Source of the DNA: an uncultured Bacilli bacterium
GTDB taxonomy: Bacteria > Bacillota_I > Bacilli_A > RF39 > UBA660
Assembly (NCBI GenBank): GCA_947632355.1
Contig: CANROY010000015.1
Location: 1 to 21,910 of the forward strand
Length of the DNA: 21,910 bases
Direction of reading: 5' to 3'
Positions 13,150-21,400 of this stretch are shown here, in pieces (within the stretch, counting starts at the first letter, position 1; every line of letters begins with the position of its first letter). Position numbers and translations under genes: made by a program. The notes below the pieces were generated by a model. It was not told the DNA's origin, made no database searches, and was given only the letters and a program-made list of their open reading frames with translations.

Positions 13150-13769
13150 CTTCTTGAAATATTCAATTCTTGTGCAATTTCCTTTTGCGTTTTTTCTTTT
13201 TGGTTTAAAAGCCCATAACGTTTGACAATAATTTCTTTTTCACGTTTATTGAGCATATTTAAATATACACTTAAATCTTCTATATTATCCTTTGTATGAA
13301 TGGTATCAGCAAAATCTTTGGTATTATCCTTTAAAACATCAATTAAACTAATTTCATTTCCATCTTTGTCATAACCAATTGAATCATTTAAAGAGACATC
13401 TCCTTCTCGTTTTTTATTGCTTCTGAAATACATTAAAATTTCGTTTTCCACGCAGCGAGCAGCATAGGTAGTTATTTTTGTTTTCTTGGAATCATTATAA
13501 GAATCAATTCCTTTAATTAATCCAATCGTTCCAATACTAATTAAATCATCTTGGCTAATATTTTTACTTTCAAACTTTTTAACAATATGAGCAACTAAAC
13601 GTAAATTTCTTTCAATAAGGGTATTTCTAGCATTTTTATCTCCCTTTTGCATAGCAAGAATGGCTTCTTTTTCTTCCTCCTCACTTAAAGGTTCTGGAAA
13701 CACATTATTCGAATAACTTCCTGTAAAGAAAAGCATATCTTTAATTAAATTTAGAATACTTAAAAACAT
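13074..13769 (-). CDS. sigK: Sporulation sigma factor SigK
   Basis: A 231-residue sigma-70 family factor that directs late mother-cell transcription during sporulation. Seen: a short hydrophobic N-terminus (MFLSILNLIKDMLFFTG) like the pro-sequence that holds SigK at the membrane, then NNVFPEPLS. Region 2 follows with NLRLVAHIVKKFE, DLISIGTIGLIKGIDSY and TYAARCVENEILM, the linker with DVSLNDSIGYDKDGNEISLI, and region 4.2 with TQKEIAQELNISRSYVSRI. The match to Bacillus SigK is strong throughout. ATG 13769 is preceded by AAGGAAG at the right distance; longer in-frame starts are rejected. The gene is not split by a skin-like element, but the last codons differ from the relic at 11969, and its 3' end marks an insertion point. 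The 3' coding region also forms a terminator hairpin on the opposite strand. Confidence 0.93.
   Translation of the reverse strand: MFLSILNLIKDMLFFTGSYSNNVFPEPLSEEEEKEAILAMQKGDKNARNTLIERNLRLVAHIVKKFESKNISQDDLISIGTIGLIKGIDSYNDSKKTKITTYAARCVENEILMYFRSNKKREGDVSLNDSIGYDKDGNEISLIDVLKDNTKDFADTIHTKDNIEDLSVYLNMLNKREKEIIVKRYGLLNQKEKTQKEIAQELNISRSYVSRIEKRALTKMLKEFIKNKKDL
13107..13132 (+). terminator. Plus-strand terminator inside the sigK 3' coding region
   Basis: GAGCATTT (13107-13114) pairs with AAGTGCTC (13119-13126, one G-U) around TGGT, followed by six T residues on the plus strand. It would stop transcription entering sigK from the left. Confidence 0.6.
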
Positions 13770-13893
13770 AGAACACTTCCTTATTACATTGTATTGTTTT
13801 TGAAAGTATTTTAGAATACATAGCAAAATTAAGAAATAAATAGTTTTTTTTAAAGAAATGTGCTAGAATATAGGTAGAAAGCGAGGATTTAAT

Positions 13894-14511
13894 ATGAATA
13901 ATGTATTAAAATTTTACGTACAAGCAAATAAATTAAAAGAAGTATTGCGTACAGGATGGTTAGAAGTAAATATAGAAGGAAGAACTGAATCTGTTGCAGA
14001 TGCAGCATTTGGTAGTATGGTTCTTGCTATGGCGATTAAAGAAGAAAAGAATATCGATGTTGATTTAGTAAAAGTATTTAAAATGCTTATTGTTAAAAAT
14101 TTAGAAAAAGTAACATTAAAAGAAGTAACTACTAGAGAATATCCGACTTATGAAGAAAGAAAGGCTGCTGCTTTTGAAACGGTTGTTTCTATAACAAAAG
14201 ATTTAGCCATGCATCAAGAAATCATGGACTTATTAGAAGAAATTTATGCAAAAGAAACGAAAGAAGCAAAATTTGTAAGTCAAGTGACTACCATTGAATC
14301 TGATGTTCAAGCAAAACTTTATGATTTAGAAGGTAGATTTAAAGTAGAAAATGCTTTAGAAGATGCCAAATATTATGGAGAAGAATTATCGAATGAAATT
14401 ATTCCTCAAATTAAAAATGCCAGTGATGGATGGATTCTATACGATAGAAAACGTTATGAAGAGGAATGCTTTAAAGAATTATCAGAAGAAATACAAAAAT
14501 TTAGTTTGTAA
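13894..14511 (+). CDS. HD-fold protein lacking catalytic residues (HDDC2/YfbR-like)
   Basis: A 205-residue helical protein whose N-terminus (FYVQANKLKEVLRTGWLEVN, then ESVAD) matches HD_3/HDDC2-type nucleotidases, which remove phosphate from deoxynucleoside monophosphates. The metal ligands are gone. The His after ESVAE/D is A37. The HD pair in the usual LLxHDLxE segment is K68-N69 (MLIVKNLEKV). The Asp in the later EAxFVxDxDxLE stretch has no counterpart (EAKFVSQVTTIES). It is therefore probably a non-enzymatic binding or structural protein. GCGAGGA precedes the ATG, and it is divergent from sigK. Fold inferred from motif spacing, not a structure. Confidence 0.6.
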   Translation: MNNVLKFYVQANKLKEVLRTGWLEVNIEGRTESVADAAFGSMVLAMAIKEEKNIDVDLVKVFKMLIVKNLEKVTLKEVTTREYPTYEERKAAAFETVVSITKDLAMHQEIMDLLEEIYAKETKEAKFVSQVTTIESDVQAKLYDLEGRFKVENALEDAKYYGEELSNEIIPQIKNASDGWILYDRKRYEEECFKELSEEIQKFSL

Positions 14512-14516
14512 TTTAG

Positions 14517-14550
14517 AAAACAATCTACTAAAAAAAAGATTGTTTTTTTT
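14517..14550 (+). terminator. Intrinsic terminator after the HD-fold gene
   Basis: AAAACAATCT (14517-14526) pairs with AGATTGTTTT (14537-14546), followed by T residues to 14550. Confidence 0.85.
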
Positions 14551-14597
14551 AATTTATAAAAGATTTTATGATATACTTATAATGCGAGGTGGAAAGA

Positions 14598-15119
14598 ATG
14601 GATAAATTTATTCCAGATATTTATCAGAAGAGTATCTTTGCAATTGATTATGAAAAATTAAAAAATAGGGGAATTAAATGTATTCTATTTGATTTAGATA
14701 ATACCATTGCTCCAGTGACAGTAAGTGCTCCTGATAGAGAAATGAAAGATTTAGTTGCTGATATAGAACTTTTAGGAATAAAAGTCATTATCCTATCCAA
14801 TTCGAGTAAAAATAGAGTAAGACCTTTTAAAGAAGGATTAAATGTCGATTCTAGTTTTAAAAGTTGTAAACCACTAAAGAAAAAATATAAAAAAGTCATG
14901 CGTCTTTATAATTTTGTTGATAATGAAATTGCTTGTATTGGAGACCAACTCTTAACCGATATTTTTGGAGCCAATCGTATGGGATTTTTAAGTATATTGG
15001 TTCATCCCATTAGCAATGTCGATTTATTAGGAACTAAAATCAATCGTATTTTTGAAAGAAGAATTTTTAAAAAATTAGAACGTCAAGGTTTATTTAAAGT
15101 TGGTGAATATTATGACTAG
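14598..15119 (+). CDS. yqeG: YqeG family HAD phosphatase
   Basis: A 173-residue HAD superfamily (IIIA) protein, possibly a phosphoesterase with an unknown substrate. Motif I DLDNT has D32 and D34, motif II is SNSS (67-70), the motif III lysine is K91 or nearby (CKPLKKK), and motif IV is GDQLLTDI with D116 and D121. All catalytic residues are kept. GAGGTGG (14585-14591) lies 6 nt before ATG 14598; GTG 14589 is too close to it. It overlaps yqeH by 8 nt, the standard yqeG-yqeH order of Bacilli. Confidence 0.92.
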   Translation: MDKFIPDIYQKSIFAIDYEKLKNRGIKCILFDLDNTIAPVTVSAPDREMKDLVADIELLGIKVIILSNSSKNRVRPFKEGLNVDSSFKSCKPLKKKYKKVMRLYNFVDNEIACIGDQLLTDIFGANRMGFLSILVHPISNVDLLGTKINRIFERRIFKKLERQGLFKVGEYYD

Positions 15120-16089
15120 ATGTTTCGGTTGTGGAGCCATCTTACAAAGTGAAGAAAAAGATGGAATTGGCTATATTCCTAAAGAAAAGAAAAGTAGTGC
15201 TAAACTTTGCTTACGTTGTTTTCGTATTTTACATTACAACGATTTAAAAATGGTCGAATTACCAACCAATGATATTATAAAAACCGTTAATGAAAAAGGA
15301 GAATATGCGTTTTTCTTAATGGATTTTTTAAATATCAATGAAGAAGTTTTATCGACGTATAAAAAAATTACGATTCCTAAAACTTTAATTATTAGTAAAA
15401 TTGATTATATTCCGAAATACGTAAAAAAAGAAAAAATAAAGACTTGGCTTAAGGAAGAGTATGGTATTAAAGAAGATATTCTCTTTGCAAGTGCTGTTAA
15501 AAATATTAATATCGGAGCCATTGAAAAAACGTTAGAGAATAATAACAAAACTACTGCTTATTTATTAGGTTATACAAATTCTGGTAAAAGTACACTTTTA
15601 AATCATTTACAAGAGGATGGTCAAATTACCACAAGTTTTGTTCCCAATACCACTTTAGATTATATAAAAATACCAATTGGAGAGAACAAGTACTTAATTG
15701 ATAGTCCCGGATTTCAATATCAAGACCCTATTTATAAAGAGAATATGGTTCTTTTAAAGAAGATGAATCCGAAAACCTTTTTAAAACCGATTACGTACCA
15801 ATTAAAAAAAGGAGCAAGTCTTTTAATTGAAGATTTCTTACGTATCGAAAATAAAAGTGAAAAATGTAATCTAACTCTTTATATGAGTAACTTACTAGAG
15901 ATTAAAAAAATATATGAAAAAAATGAAAGTGGAAAAGAATTTGCTCCAAAAGAAATTAACATAAAGAAAAATCAAGATTTGGTTGTTTTAGGCCTAGGTT
16001 TTCTAAATGTCAAAAGTGATTGCACAATAAACCTTTATACCGAAAATCCAAATCGTATAGAAATAAGAAATTCATTTTTTGAAAGGTAG
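15112..16089 (+). CDS. yqeH: Ribosome assembly GTPase YqeH
   Basis: A 325-residue circularly permuted GTPase needed for 30S maturation. An N-terminal zinc finger has C4/C7 (CFGCG) and C33/C36 (CLRC). The GTPase motifs come in permuted order: SKIDY (G4), SAVKN (G5), GYTNSGKSTLLN (G1) and DSPG (G3). A C-terminal beta-rich domain follows (about 230-325). The start ATG lies inside the end of yqeG; TTG 15100 in frame is rejected. Slightly shorter than Bacillus YqeH (about 366). The usual downstream aroE-yhbY-nadD-yqeK genes are replaced by mutL. Confidence 0.93.
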   Translation: MTRCFGCGAILQSEEKDGIGYIPKEKKSSAKLCLRCFRILHYNDLKMVELPTNDIIKTVNEKGEYAFFLMDFLNINEEVLSTYKKITIPKTLIISKIDYIPKYVKKEKIKTWLKEEYGIKEDILFASAVKNINIGAIEKTLENNNKTTAYLLGYTNSGKSTLLNHLQEDGQITTSFVPNTTLDYIKIPIGENKYLIDSPGFQYQDPIYKENMVLLKKMNPKTFLKPITYQLKKGASLLIEDFLRIENKSEKCNLTLYMSNLLEIKKIYEKNESGKEFAPKEINIKKNQDLVVLGLGFLNVKSDCTINLYTENPNRIEIRNSFFER

Positions 16090-16097
16090 TAGTAACA

Positions 16098-17855
16098 ATG
16101 AGTAAAATACAAGTAATGAGTGAAGCACTTGCCAATAAAATAGCTGCTGGTGAAGTTGTAGAAAAAGTATCTTCTGTAGTGAAAGAATTATGTGAAAATA
16201 GTATTGATGCCAATGCAACGACCATTGATGTTTTATTAGAAGATGGTGGCCTTAAAAGCATTCAAGTTATTGATAATGGGGAAGGAATGGATAGAGAGGA
16301 TGCCAAAACGGCTTTTTTAAGACATGCAACAAGTAAACTAATTCGTGATGATGATTTGTTTTTTATTGATACATTAGGGTTTCGTGGAGAAGCCTTACCT
16401 TCTATTGCCAGTGTTAGTAAAGTTCTATTAAAAACGTGTCGTGAAGAGATAGGAACGTTAATTGAAATTAATGGAGGTAAAACGGAAAAAATAGAAAACG
16501 CCGATGCAAGACGAGGAACAAGTATTACCGTTCGTGATTTATTTTATAATACACCAGCAAGACTAAAATACTTAAAAAGTGAAGCCCAAGAACTTGCCGG
16601 ATGTGTATCTTTAATCGAACATTTAGCCTTATCTCACGATAAGATTGCGTTTACCTTAAAAAATAATGATCGAGTACTTGTAGCAACTACGGGTAGTGGC
16701 AATCTACATAAATGTATCCACGAAATTTATGGACTGAATGTGTCTTCTAAAATGATTGAAGTAAAGGGAAGCAATGATGATTTTGATTTGTATGGTTATA
16801 TTTGTAAACCGGAGATTTTAAAATCCAATCGTAATCATTTTATTACGATCATTAATGACCGTGTTGTAAGAAATTTTGAAATTAATAAAGCCATAAATGA
16901 TGCCTATTACACGTATAAACCTGATACAAAATATCCTATTGTTGTTTTAAAGATTAATACGGACCCAACGCTGATTGATGTAAATATTCATCCAACCAAA
17001 CAAGATATCAAAATCTCTAAAATGCAAGAATTAAATGCTTTAATTTTAAAAACAATTAAAGATGCCTTATATCAAAATTTACTCATTCCTGATGCCGTTA
17101 AGAAACCGGAATATAACGAGGTTAAAGACCATTATGTCGACCACTTTGTAAGTGAAGCAACCAAAAAAGAAGAAGAATACAATGGAAGCAGTACAAGTAC
17201 CCAAGTCGCATTAGACTTAAGTTACGAAGAAGAAAAGGAAAGTCCAACGATTATTAATGAAGAATTAAAATCTTTAGTTTTATATCCTGTTGGTGTTGCT
17301 CTAGGAACCTATATCATTGCTCAAAATGAAGAGGGTTTTTATTTAATCGACCAACACGCTGCTCAAGAAAGGGTAAACTATGAACGTTACCTAAAAGCCT
17401 TAAAAGAAAGTAAGACTTCGAGTATTGGTTTGTTATTTCCGATTACCATTGAACTATCTAGTAGTGAATTTCTAATTGTCAAAAATAATTTACAAGTCTT
17501 AGAGGATTTAGGTTTTAAAGTAGAAGAGTTTGGTGTCAATACTTTCGTATTTAAAGAACATCCTACTTGGTTAAAAACAGGATATGAAGAAGAATCCATT
17601 CATAAAATCCTTGATATATTAATCACCAACCATGGAGCCTTTGATAGAGTAAAATTTAATGAACATATAGCGATTACTTTGGCTTGTAAAATGAGTATTA
17701 AAGCCAATATGCATATTAGTAATGAAGCCGTAGAAGAGTTATTAAACGAACTTGTTTTATGTGATAACCCTTATAACTGTCCTCACGGAAGACCAACGAT
17801 TATTAAATTTTCTATCTATGATTTGGAACGTATGTTTAAAAGGGTAATGAATTAA
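16098..17855 (+). CDS. mutL: DNA mismatch repair protein MutL
   Basis: A 585-residue GHKL ATPase and endonuclease that couples MutS mismatch recognition to strand incision. N-terminal motifs: KIAAGEVVEK, ENSIDA (33-38), DNGEGM (59-64) and GFRGEAL (94-100). The C-terminal endonuclease site is DQHAAQERVNYE, D418 to E429, with CPHGRPT from C561. This is the nicking MutL of organisms without MutH. The site AAAGGTAG lies within the end of yqeH. The linker between domains (about 335-385) is acidic and low-complexity. mutS is not in the window. Confidence 0.96.
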   Translation: MSKIQVMSEALANKIAAGEVVEKVSSVVKELCENSIDANATTIDVLLEDGGLKSIQVIDNGEGMDREDAKTAFLRHATSKLIRDDDLFFIDTLGFRGEALPSIASVSKVLLKTCREEIGTLIEINGGKTEKIENADARRGTSITVRDLFYNTPARLKYLKSEAQELAGCVSLIEHLALSHDKIAFTLKNNDRVLVATTGSGNLHKCIHEIYGLNVSSKMIEVKGSNDDFDLYGYICKPEILKSNRNHFITIINDRVVRNFEINKAINDAYYTYKPDTKYPIVVLKINTDPTLIDVNIHPTKQDIKISKMQELNALILKTIKDALYQNLLIPDAVKKPEYNEVKDHYVDHFVSEATKKEEEYNGSSTSTQVALDLSYEEEKESPTIINEELKSLVLYPVGVALGTYIIAQNEEGFYLIDQHAAQERVNYERYLKALKESKTSSIGLLFPITIELSSSEFLIVKNNLQVLEDLGFKVEEFGVNTFVFKEHPTWLKTGYEEESIHKILDILITNHGAFDRVKFNEHIAITLACKMSIKANMHISNEAVEELLNELVLCDNPYNCPHGRPTIIKFSIYDLERMFKRVMN

Positions 17856-17856
17856 C

Positions 17857-17885
17857 TTGACATTTCAATTTAAATTCTATATAAT
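17857..17885 (+). promoter_or_regulatory. Consensus promoter of the 17913 gene
   Basis: Perfect TTGACA (17857-17862), 17-bp spacer and perfect TATAAT (17880-17885), beginning 2 nt after the mutL stop. Confidence 0.9.
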
Positions 17886-17912
17886 AATCAATACATTTAG
17901 GAGGTTTTGAAA

Positions 17913-18668
17913 ATGATAAAAGAAAATATTGAGTTTCGTGGAAATAAAACAATTCCAATCGAATATGATAGAACAAAATATAAAATAATGGGTATTGATG
18001 CATTAAAAAAAGTCGTAATCCAACGATTAAGTGATGGAGCAATTGTGTATATTTCGAATCAATGTCCAGATTATATTATACAAATAAATTTAGAAAATCA
18101 AACGCATTTTGTAATTGGAGAATGTGATAATGAAAATGAATGTGCTAAATTAAACGATTATACACTTCGTGAATATCGAGATTATGTAGAATTACAAGAG
18201 AGTTTTGAAACAGATAGTTGTCACCTTAATGATGTACGAGTTGGAAAACATACTTTTATGGTAGAACCAGATGGATATTCTTGTAATTTATATAATTTAA
18301 AGCAAAAATCGAAAAGATACAATCGTGTTTACAATGATAAAAGATTAAATTTTGGGAAAAATACTTTACTAGTTGAAGAGGTAGTAAAAGATGACTACTC
18401 AAATCTTTCAGATAAAATACGATATTTAATTGATGTAGATACCTATAAAATTGTTTCAGATATAAAAAGTGAAATGCAACATAGAGATATTCCAATCTAT
18501 ACAGATCCTAATAATTTCAATGTAGATGATGTCACCATCTATTTTGAAATTGAAAGATATTTAAATTTAATTCCCGAAGAATACTATAAAGGTCCAAAAA
18601 TCTATAAAGGTTATGACAACATTAATGAAGAATATGTAAGAAGTTTTAAAAGAAAGAATCAAAAATAA
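17913..18668 (+). CDS. Hypothetical protein under a consensus promoter
   Basis: A 251-residue soluble protein I do not recognise. It is tyrosine, asparagine and lysine rich, with no signal peptide or membrane segment, and begins MIKENIEFRGNKTIPIEYDR. AGGAGG (about 17899-17904) gives an ideal site for ATG 17913. The perfect promoter and a dedicated terminator imply a strongly and separately expressed gene. Composition is more AT-rich than mutL, so it may be an accessory gene, but no mobile-element trace is next to it. Confidence 0.65.
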   Translation: MIKENIEFRGNKTIPIEYDRTKYKIMGIDALKKVVIQRLSDGAIVYISNQCPDYIIQINLENQTHFVIGECDNENECAKLNDYTLREYRDYVELQESFETDSCHLNDVRVGKHTFMVEPDGYSCNLYNLKQKSKRYNRVYNDKRLNFGKNTLLVEEVVKDDYSNLSDKIRYLIDVDTYKIVSDIKSEMQHRDIPIYTDPNNFNVDDVTIYFEIERYLNLIPEEYYKGPKIYKGYDNINEEYVRSFKRKNQK

Positions 18669-18689
18669 TGCGTAAAAGCATTATTTTTT
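18664..18689 (+). terminator. Intrinsic terminator of the 17913 gene
   Basis: AATAATGC (18664-18671) pairs with GCATTATT (18678-18685), loop GTAAAA, followed by T residues to 18689. Confidence 0.85.
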
Positions 18690-18714
18690 GTTATACTATA
18701 TAATGTGATGAAGT

Positions 18715-19890
18715 ATGAAAGAAGTATATTTTAAATTACTACCAATGGTATTTTTTATTTTAATCATTCCTTTTTTGGTTTATGTAAGTGATACCAAACA
18801 TAAATTAGTAAGCGTATTTGATGAAAATACTGTTCAAAAGAAAGTAAATGAAATAATAAATTCCAATCAAGATAAAGAATTAGTAACAAATGAATCTTAC
18901 GACAAATTTATTTATCTTGCTTTTCATAAAGAGGAAGAAGATACGTATTATGTTGTAGATGCGAAAACAGGGGAAGAAACAACAATTTTAAATTACATTA
19001 AAGAAGAGAAAAGAGAAGATTTCTTTAATAAAGTAAGTGAACTTTTACATTTAAAATATCCAAAGTTTATTGCTGATTTTTTAACAGGTGAAGAAAAAAT
19101 CATTGATATTGAACTCAAAGACAACGAACTAATTCTTTACTATAATAAAGAAGGTTTAACACCAATGGTAGAAGAAGAAATACTTTTACACGTTAATTAT
19201 AATGAAGTAAAAGACTACTTAGATTTTACTCTTTCATTAGATAGCGAATATGAAAATGAAAATGGCTATCATTATGATAAAAATAAAAAAACAATAGCTT
19301 TAACCTTTGATGATGGCCCAAATGGAGAGAAAACCAATCGTATTTTAAATTTCTTAGAAGAAAATAAAGCCCATGCAACATTCTTTATGGTTGGAAATCG
19401 TATGGAATATGGTAAGGAAGTTATTTTAAATGTATTAAATAAAGGTTGTGAAATAGGAAGTCACTCTTACAACCATAAAAATATGAAAAGAACGAAATTA
19501 AAAGATATTATTAGTGGAGAAGAGAAAACCCACGAAATTTATAAAAGTATTACCGGAAAAGATTTAATTTATACAAGACCTCCGTATGGCTCTATTACCA
19601 AACAAGTTAAGGAGAGTTTAAATACCATCTTTATTAATTGGAATATTGATACCGAAGATTGGTTACATCGTGATAAAGATAAAATTATCGAAGCCGTTAT
19701 GAAAGATGTTTCAGATGGAGATATTATTCTAATGCACGATTCTTATGAAACAACTGTAGAAGCCGTAGAAGAATTACTACCAATTCTTTATGCCAACGGC
19801 TATCAAGTAGTAAGTGTATCAGAACTAGCCAATCTAAAAGGGATTACGCTCGAAAATCATAGTTTGTATCGTGCCTTAAAAAAAGTCTAG
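18715..19890 (+). CDS. Membrane-anchored polysaccharide deacetylase (PgdA-like)
   Basis: A 391-residue surface enzyme that probably removes acetyl groups from peptidoglycan or another polymer. N-terminal anchor helix at about 7-25, then an extracellular region (30-185) and a NodB domain (192-378). The catalytic motifs are complete: TFDDGP (197-202, D199/D200), HSYNH (H250, H254), RPPYG (288-292), DTEDW (312-316) and LMHD (H341). Deacetylation of wall sugars gives lysozyme resistance in related bacteria. A TATAAT at 18699-18704 lies only 10 nt before the ATG and no clear binding site is seen. Substrate not determinable here. Confidence 0.88.
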   Translation: MKEVYFKLLPMVFFILIIPFLVYVSDTKHKLVSVFDENTVQKKVNEIINSNQDKELVTNESYDKFIYLAFHKEEEDTYYVVDAKTGEETTILNYIKEEKREDFFNKVSELLHLKYPKFIADFLTGEEKIIDIELKDNELILYYNKEGLTPMVEEEILLHVNYNEVKDYLDFTLSLDSEYENENGYHYDKNKKTIALTFDDGPNGEKTNRILNFLEENKAHATFFMVGNRMEYGKEVILNVLNKGCEIGSHSYNHKNMKRTKLKDIISGEEKTHEIYKSITGKDLIYTRPPYGSITKQVKESLNTIFINWNIDTEDWLHRDKDKIIEAVMKDVSDGDIILMHDSYETTVEAVEELLPILYANGYQVVSVSELANLKGITLENHSLYRALKKV

Positions 19891-20265
19891 AGAAACGGCA
19901 TCTTCATCTGCTCCATACAAACTAATATATAAAGAAATGGCTCCGCCAATTAAGAAAAATATAGAAGCCACTAAACCAAGATTACCAAAAAAGTAATCTT
20001 TTTTACTGGTATTTGGAGTCATTTCTTTTAAATGTTTGTAATTGATATAAACAAAATAAAGATAAATAAAAAAAGAAATAATAAAAATTTCCGAATTAAT
20101 CGTTCGAAATAAGTTTTCATCTTGCTTATTATGTCTTTTTAAGTAATTTCGTTCGTAATGATTGGAAACAATAGCAAAAATAGCCAAAAAAATATAAATA
20201 AGCCATATATAGTCTTCTATGCGTAATTCTCCTAATGTTTCACTATCTTTACTATTATTTCCCAT
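19876..20265 (-). CDS. Hypothetical membrane protein
   Basis: A 129-residue protein with three predicted membrane helices (about 18-35, 57-76, 92-116) and a charged cytoplasmic or linker stretch (36-56, NHYERNYLKRHNKQDE). Not recognised. Start chosen at the ATG 20265 (MGNNSKD); a GTG at 20301 in frame would add 12 residues, and neither has a good binding site. It converges on the deacetylase and overlaps its end by 15 nt. Confidence 0.6.
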   Translation of the reverse strand: MGNNSKDSETLGELRIEDYIWLIYIFLAIFAIVSNHYERNYLKRHNKQDENLFRTINSEIFIISFFIYLYFVYINYKHLKEMTPNTSKKDYFFGNLGLVASIFFLIGGAISLYISLYGADEDAVSLDFF

Positions 20266-20350
20266 ACTAATTTTTATGCCAAAATTTATAAAAAAGCACA
20301 CTTTTTCAAGTATGTTTTACATTCAAATATATATTTATTTGAAGAAGGTT

Positions 20351-21055
20351 CTAATCCACTAATTTTCGTTTTTTTAAATATTTCCAAAGTACAGGACACA
20401 CTTTTTCAATATTTAAATTTGAGTTTTTAAGTGCAAAATTTAATATATCTATCATTTTGATAGAATTATTAATAGAACAAATTTTTAATTTTGAAGCATC
20501 AACTCCATGATTTGAAAAGGTGTGTAAGTTCCATTTATCCATTTTTATAGATTCTAAATCGGAATATTCTAATGAATATCCTCCTTTAATTAAGTATTCT
20601 TTTTTATAACCTTTAGCTTTAATTTGATCAATATCATTAAAATCAAAATCGATTTTTTCATTAATTTCTAAATTTAATAATACGTATTTTTTTAAGAATT
20701 TATCAAAATATTTATAGGCGATAAGTTTATGTATTTTATTATATTCTGTATATTTAAAATATCCAATTATAATTTTTTGCGGAAACCATTCATACTTCAT
20801 AATTTTTGTCCCTAAATTAAACATTCCAGGAATAAGAGGATATTTTTCACATACATTTATCCAACAATCAAATAAAATTAATAAATGATCAAGTCCTTCT
20901 ACAAAAAATACCTTTTTAGTATTTTCAAGAGATTGGGCATGAAATGAAATTTTAGGCAATAATCCTTTTTCTGCTATAGATTTTAAATTTTTTTGTTTCG
21001 TAAAATGAAAATAATTAGATTGCATGTCTTTTAATGTTAAATTATATTGTTCCAT
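20351..21055 (-). CDS. Hypothetical protein, N-terminus resembling ART-like folds
   Basis: A 234-residue soluble protein. The N-terminus YFHFTKQKNLKSIAEKGLLP (about 15-34), followed by KKVFFVEG (about 47-54) and LFDCWI, resembles the opening of ADP-ribosyltransferase-like proteins such as DarT and KptA relatives. In these an H-x-T ... NL-x-x-I ... GL motif forms the NAD pocket. I cannot assign the other catalytic residues, so activity is unproven. GGAGG lies 7 nt before the ATG. AT-rich and next to tRNA genes, so possibly acquired. It may equally be an uncharacterised family with a similar opening. Confidence 0.55.
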   Translation of the reverse strand: MEQYNLTLKDMQSNYFHFTKQKNLKSIAEKGLLPKISFHAQSLENTKKVFFVEGLDHLLILFDCWINVCEKYPLIPGMFNLGTKIMKYEWFPQKIIIGYFKYTEYNKIHKLIAYKYFDKFLKKYVLLNLEINEKIDFDFNDIDQIKAKGYKKEYLIKGGYSLEYSDLESIKMDKWNLHTFSNHGVDASKLKICSINNSIKMIDILNFALKNSNLNIEKVCPVLWKYLKKRKLVD

Positions 21056-21115
21056 TATTATCCTCCATTCTAAAAAAATGATAAGTAAAAAAATTTAGTA
21101 AAAGTTTGTATTATA

Positions 21116-21140
21116 AAACTCAAACCTTAAGTTTGAGTTT
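21116..21140 (-). terminator. Terminator of the tRNA-Ile/tRNA-Glu transcript
   Basis: AAACTCAAAC (21116-21125) and GTTTGAGTTT (21131-21140) form a 10-bp stem with a 5-nt loop. On the minus strand it is followed by a short TTTTAT stretch. Confidence 0.6.
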
Positions 21141-21149
21141 AGTTCAAAA

Positions 21150-21226
21150 TGGTGACAAGTACGGGATTCGGACCCGTGAATGCTGCCGTGAAAGGGCAGT
21201 GTGTTAAGCCGCTTCACCAACTTGCC
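21150..21226 (-). tRNA. tRNA-Glu (anticodon TTC)
   Basis: The reverse complement folds as a cloverleaf: acceptor GGCAAGT with ACTTGTC, anticodon stem CTGCC/GGCAG around CTTTCAC (anticodon TTC), T-loop GTCCGAATC, and an encoded CCA at 21150-21152. 77 nt including CCA. Separated from tRNA-Ile by 9 nt, so transcribed together. Confidence 0.95.
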
Positions 21227-21235
21227 AAAATAAAA

Positions 21236-21312
<77 letters not shown>

Positions 21313-21330
21313 ATTTCAAATGACTATTTA

Positions 21331-21359
21331 ATTTTATCTTATTTTCTTACATAATGCAA
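21331..21359 (-). promoter_or_regulatory. Promoter of the tRNA pair
   Basis: On the minus strand TTGCAT (21354-21359), 17-bp spacer, TAAAAT (21331-21336), ending 18 nt before the tRNA-Ile. Confidence 0.7.
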
Positions 21360-21400
21360 GTCTTTTTTACTATATTCTATGCAAAAATGACATTTTTTTG

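Noticed and set aside
14363..14605. 80-codon open frame overlapping the HD-fold gene end
   Set aside because: It runs out of frame through the HD gene, its terminator and the yqeG start; no binding site.
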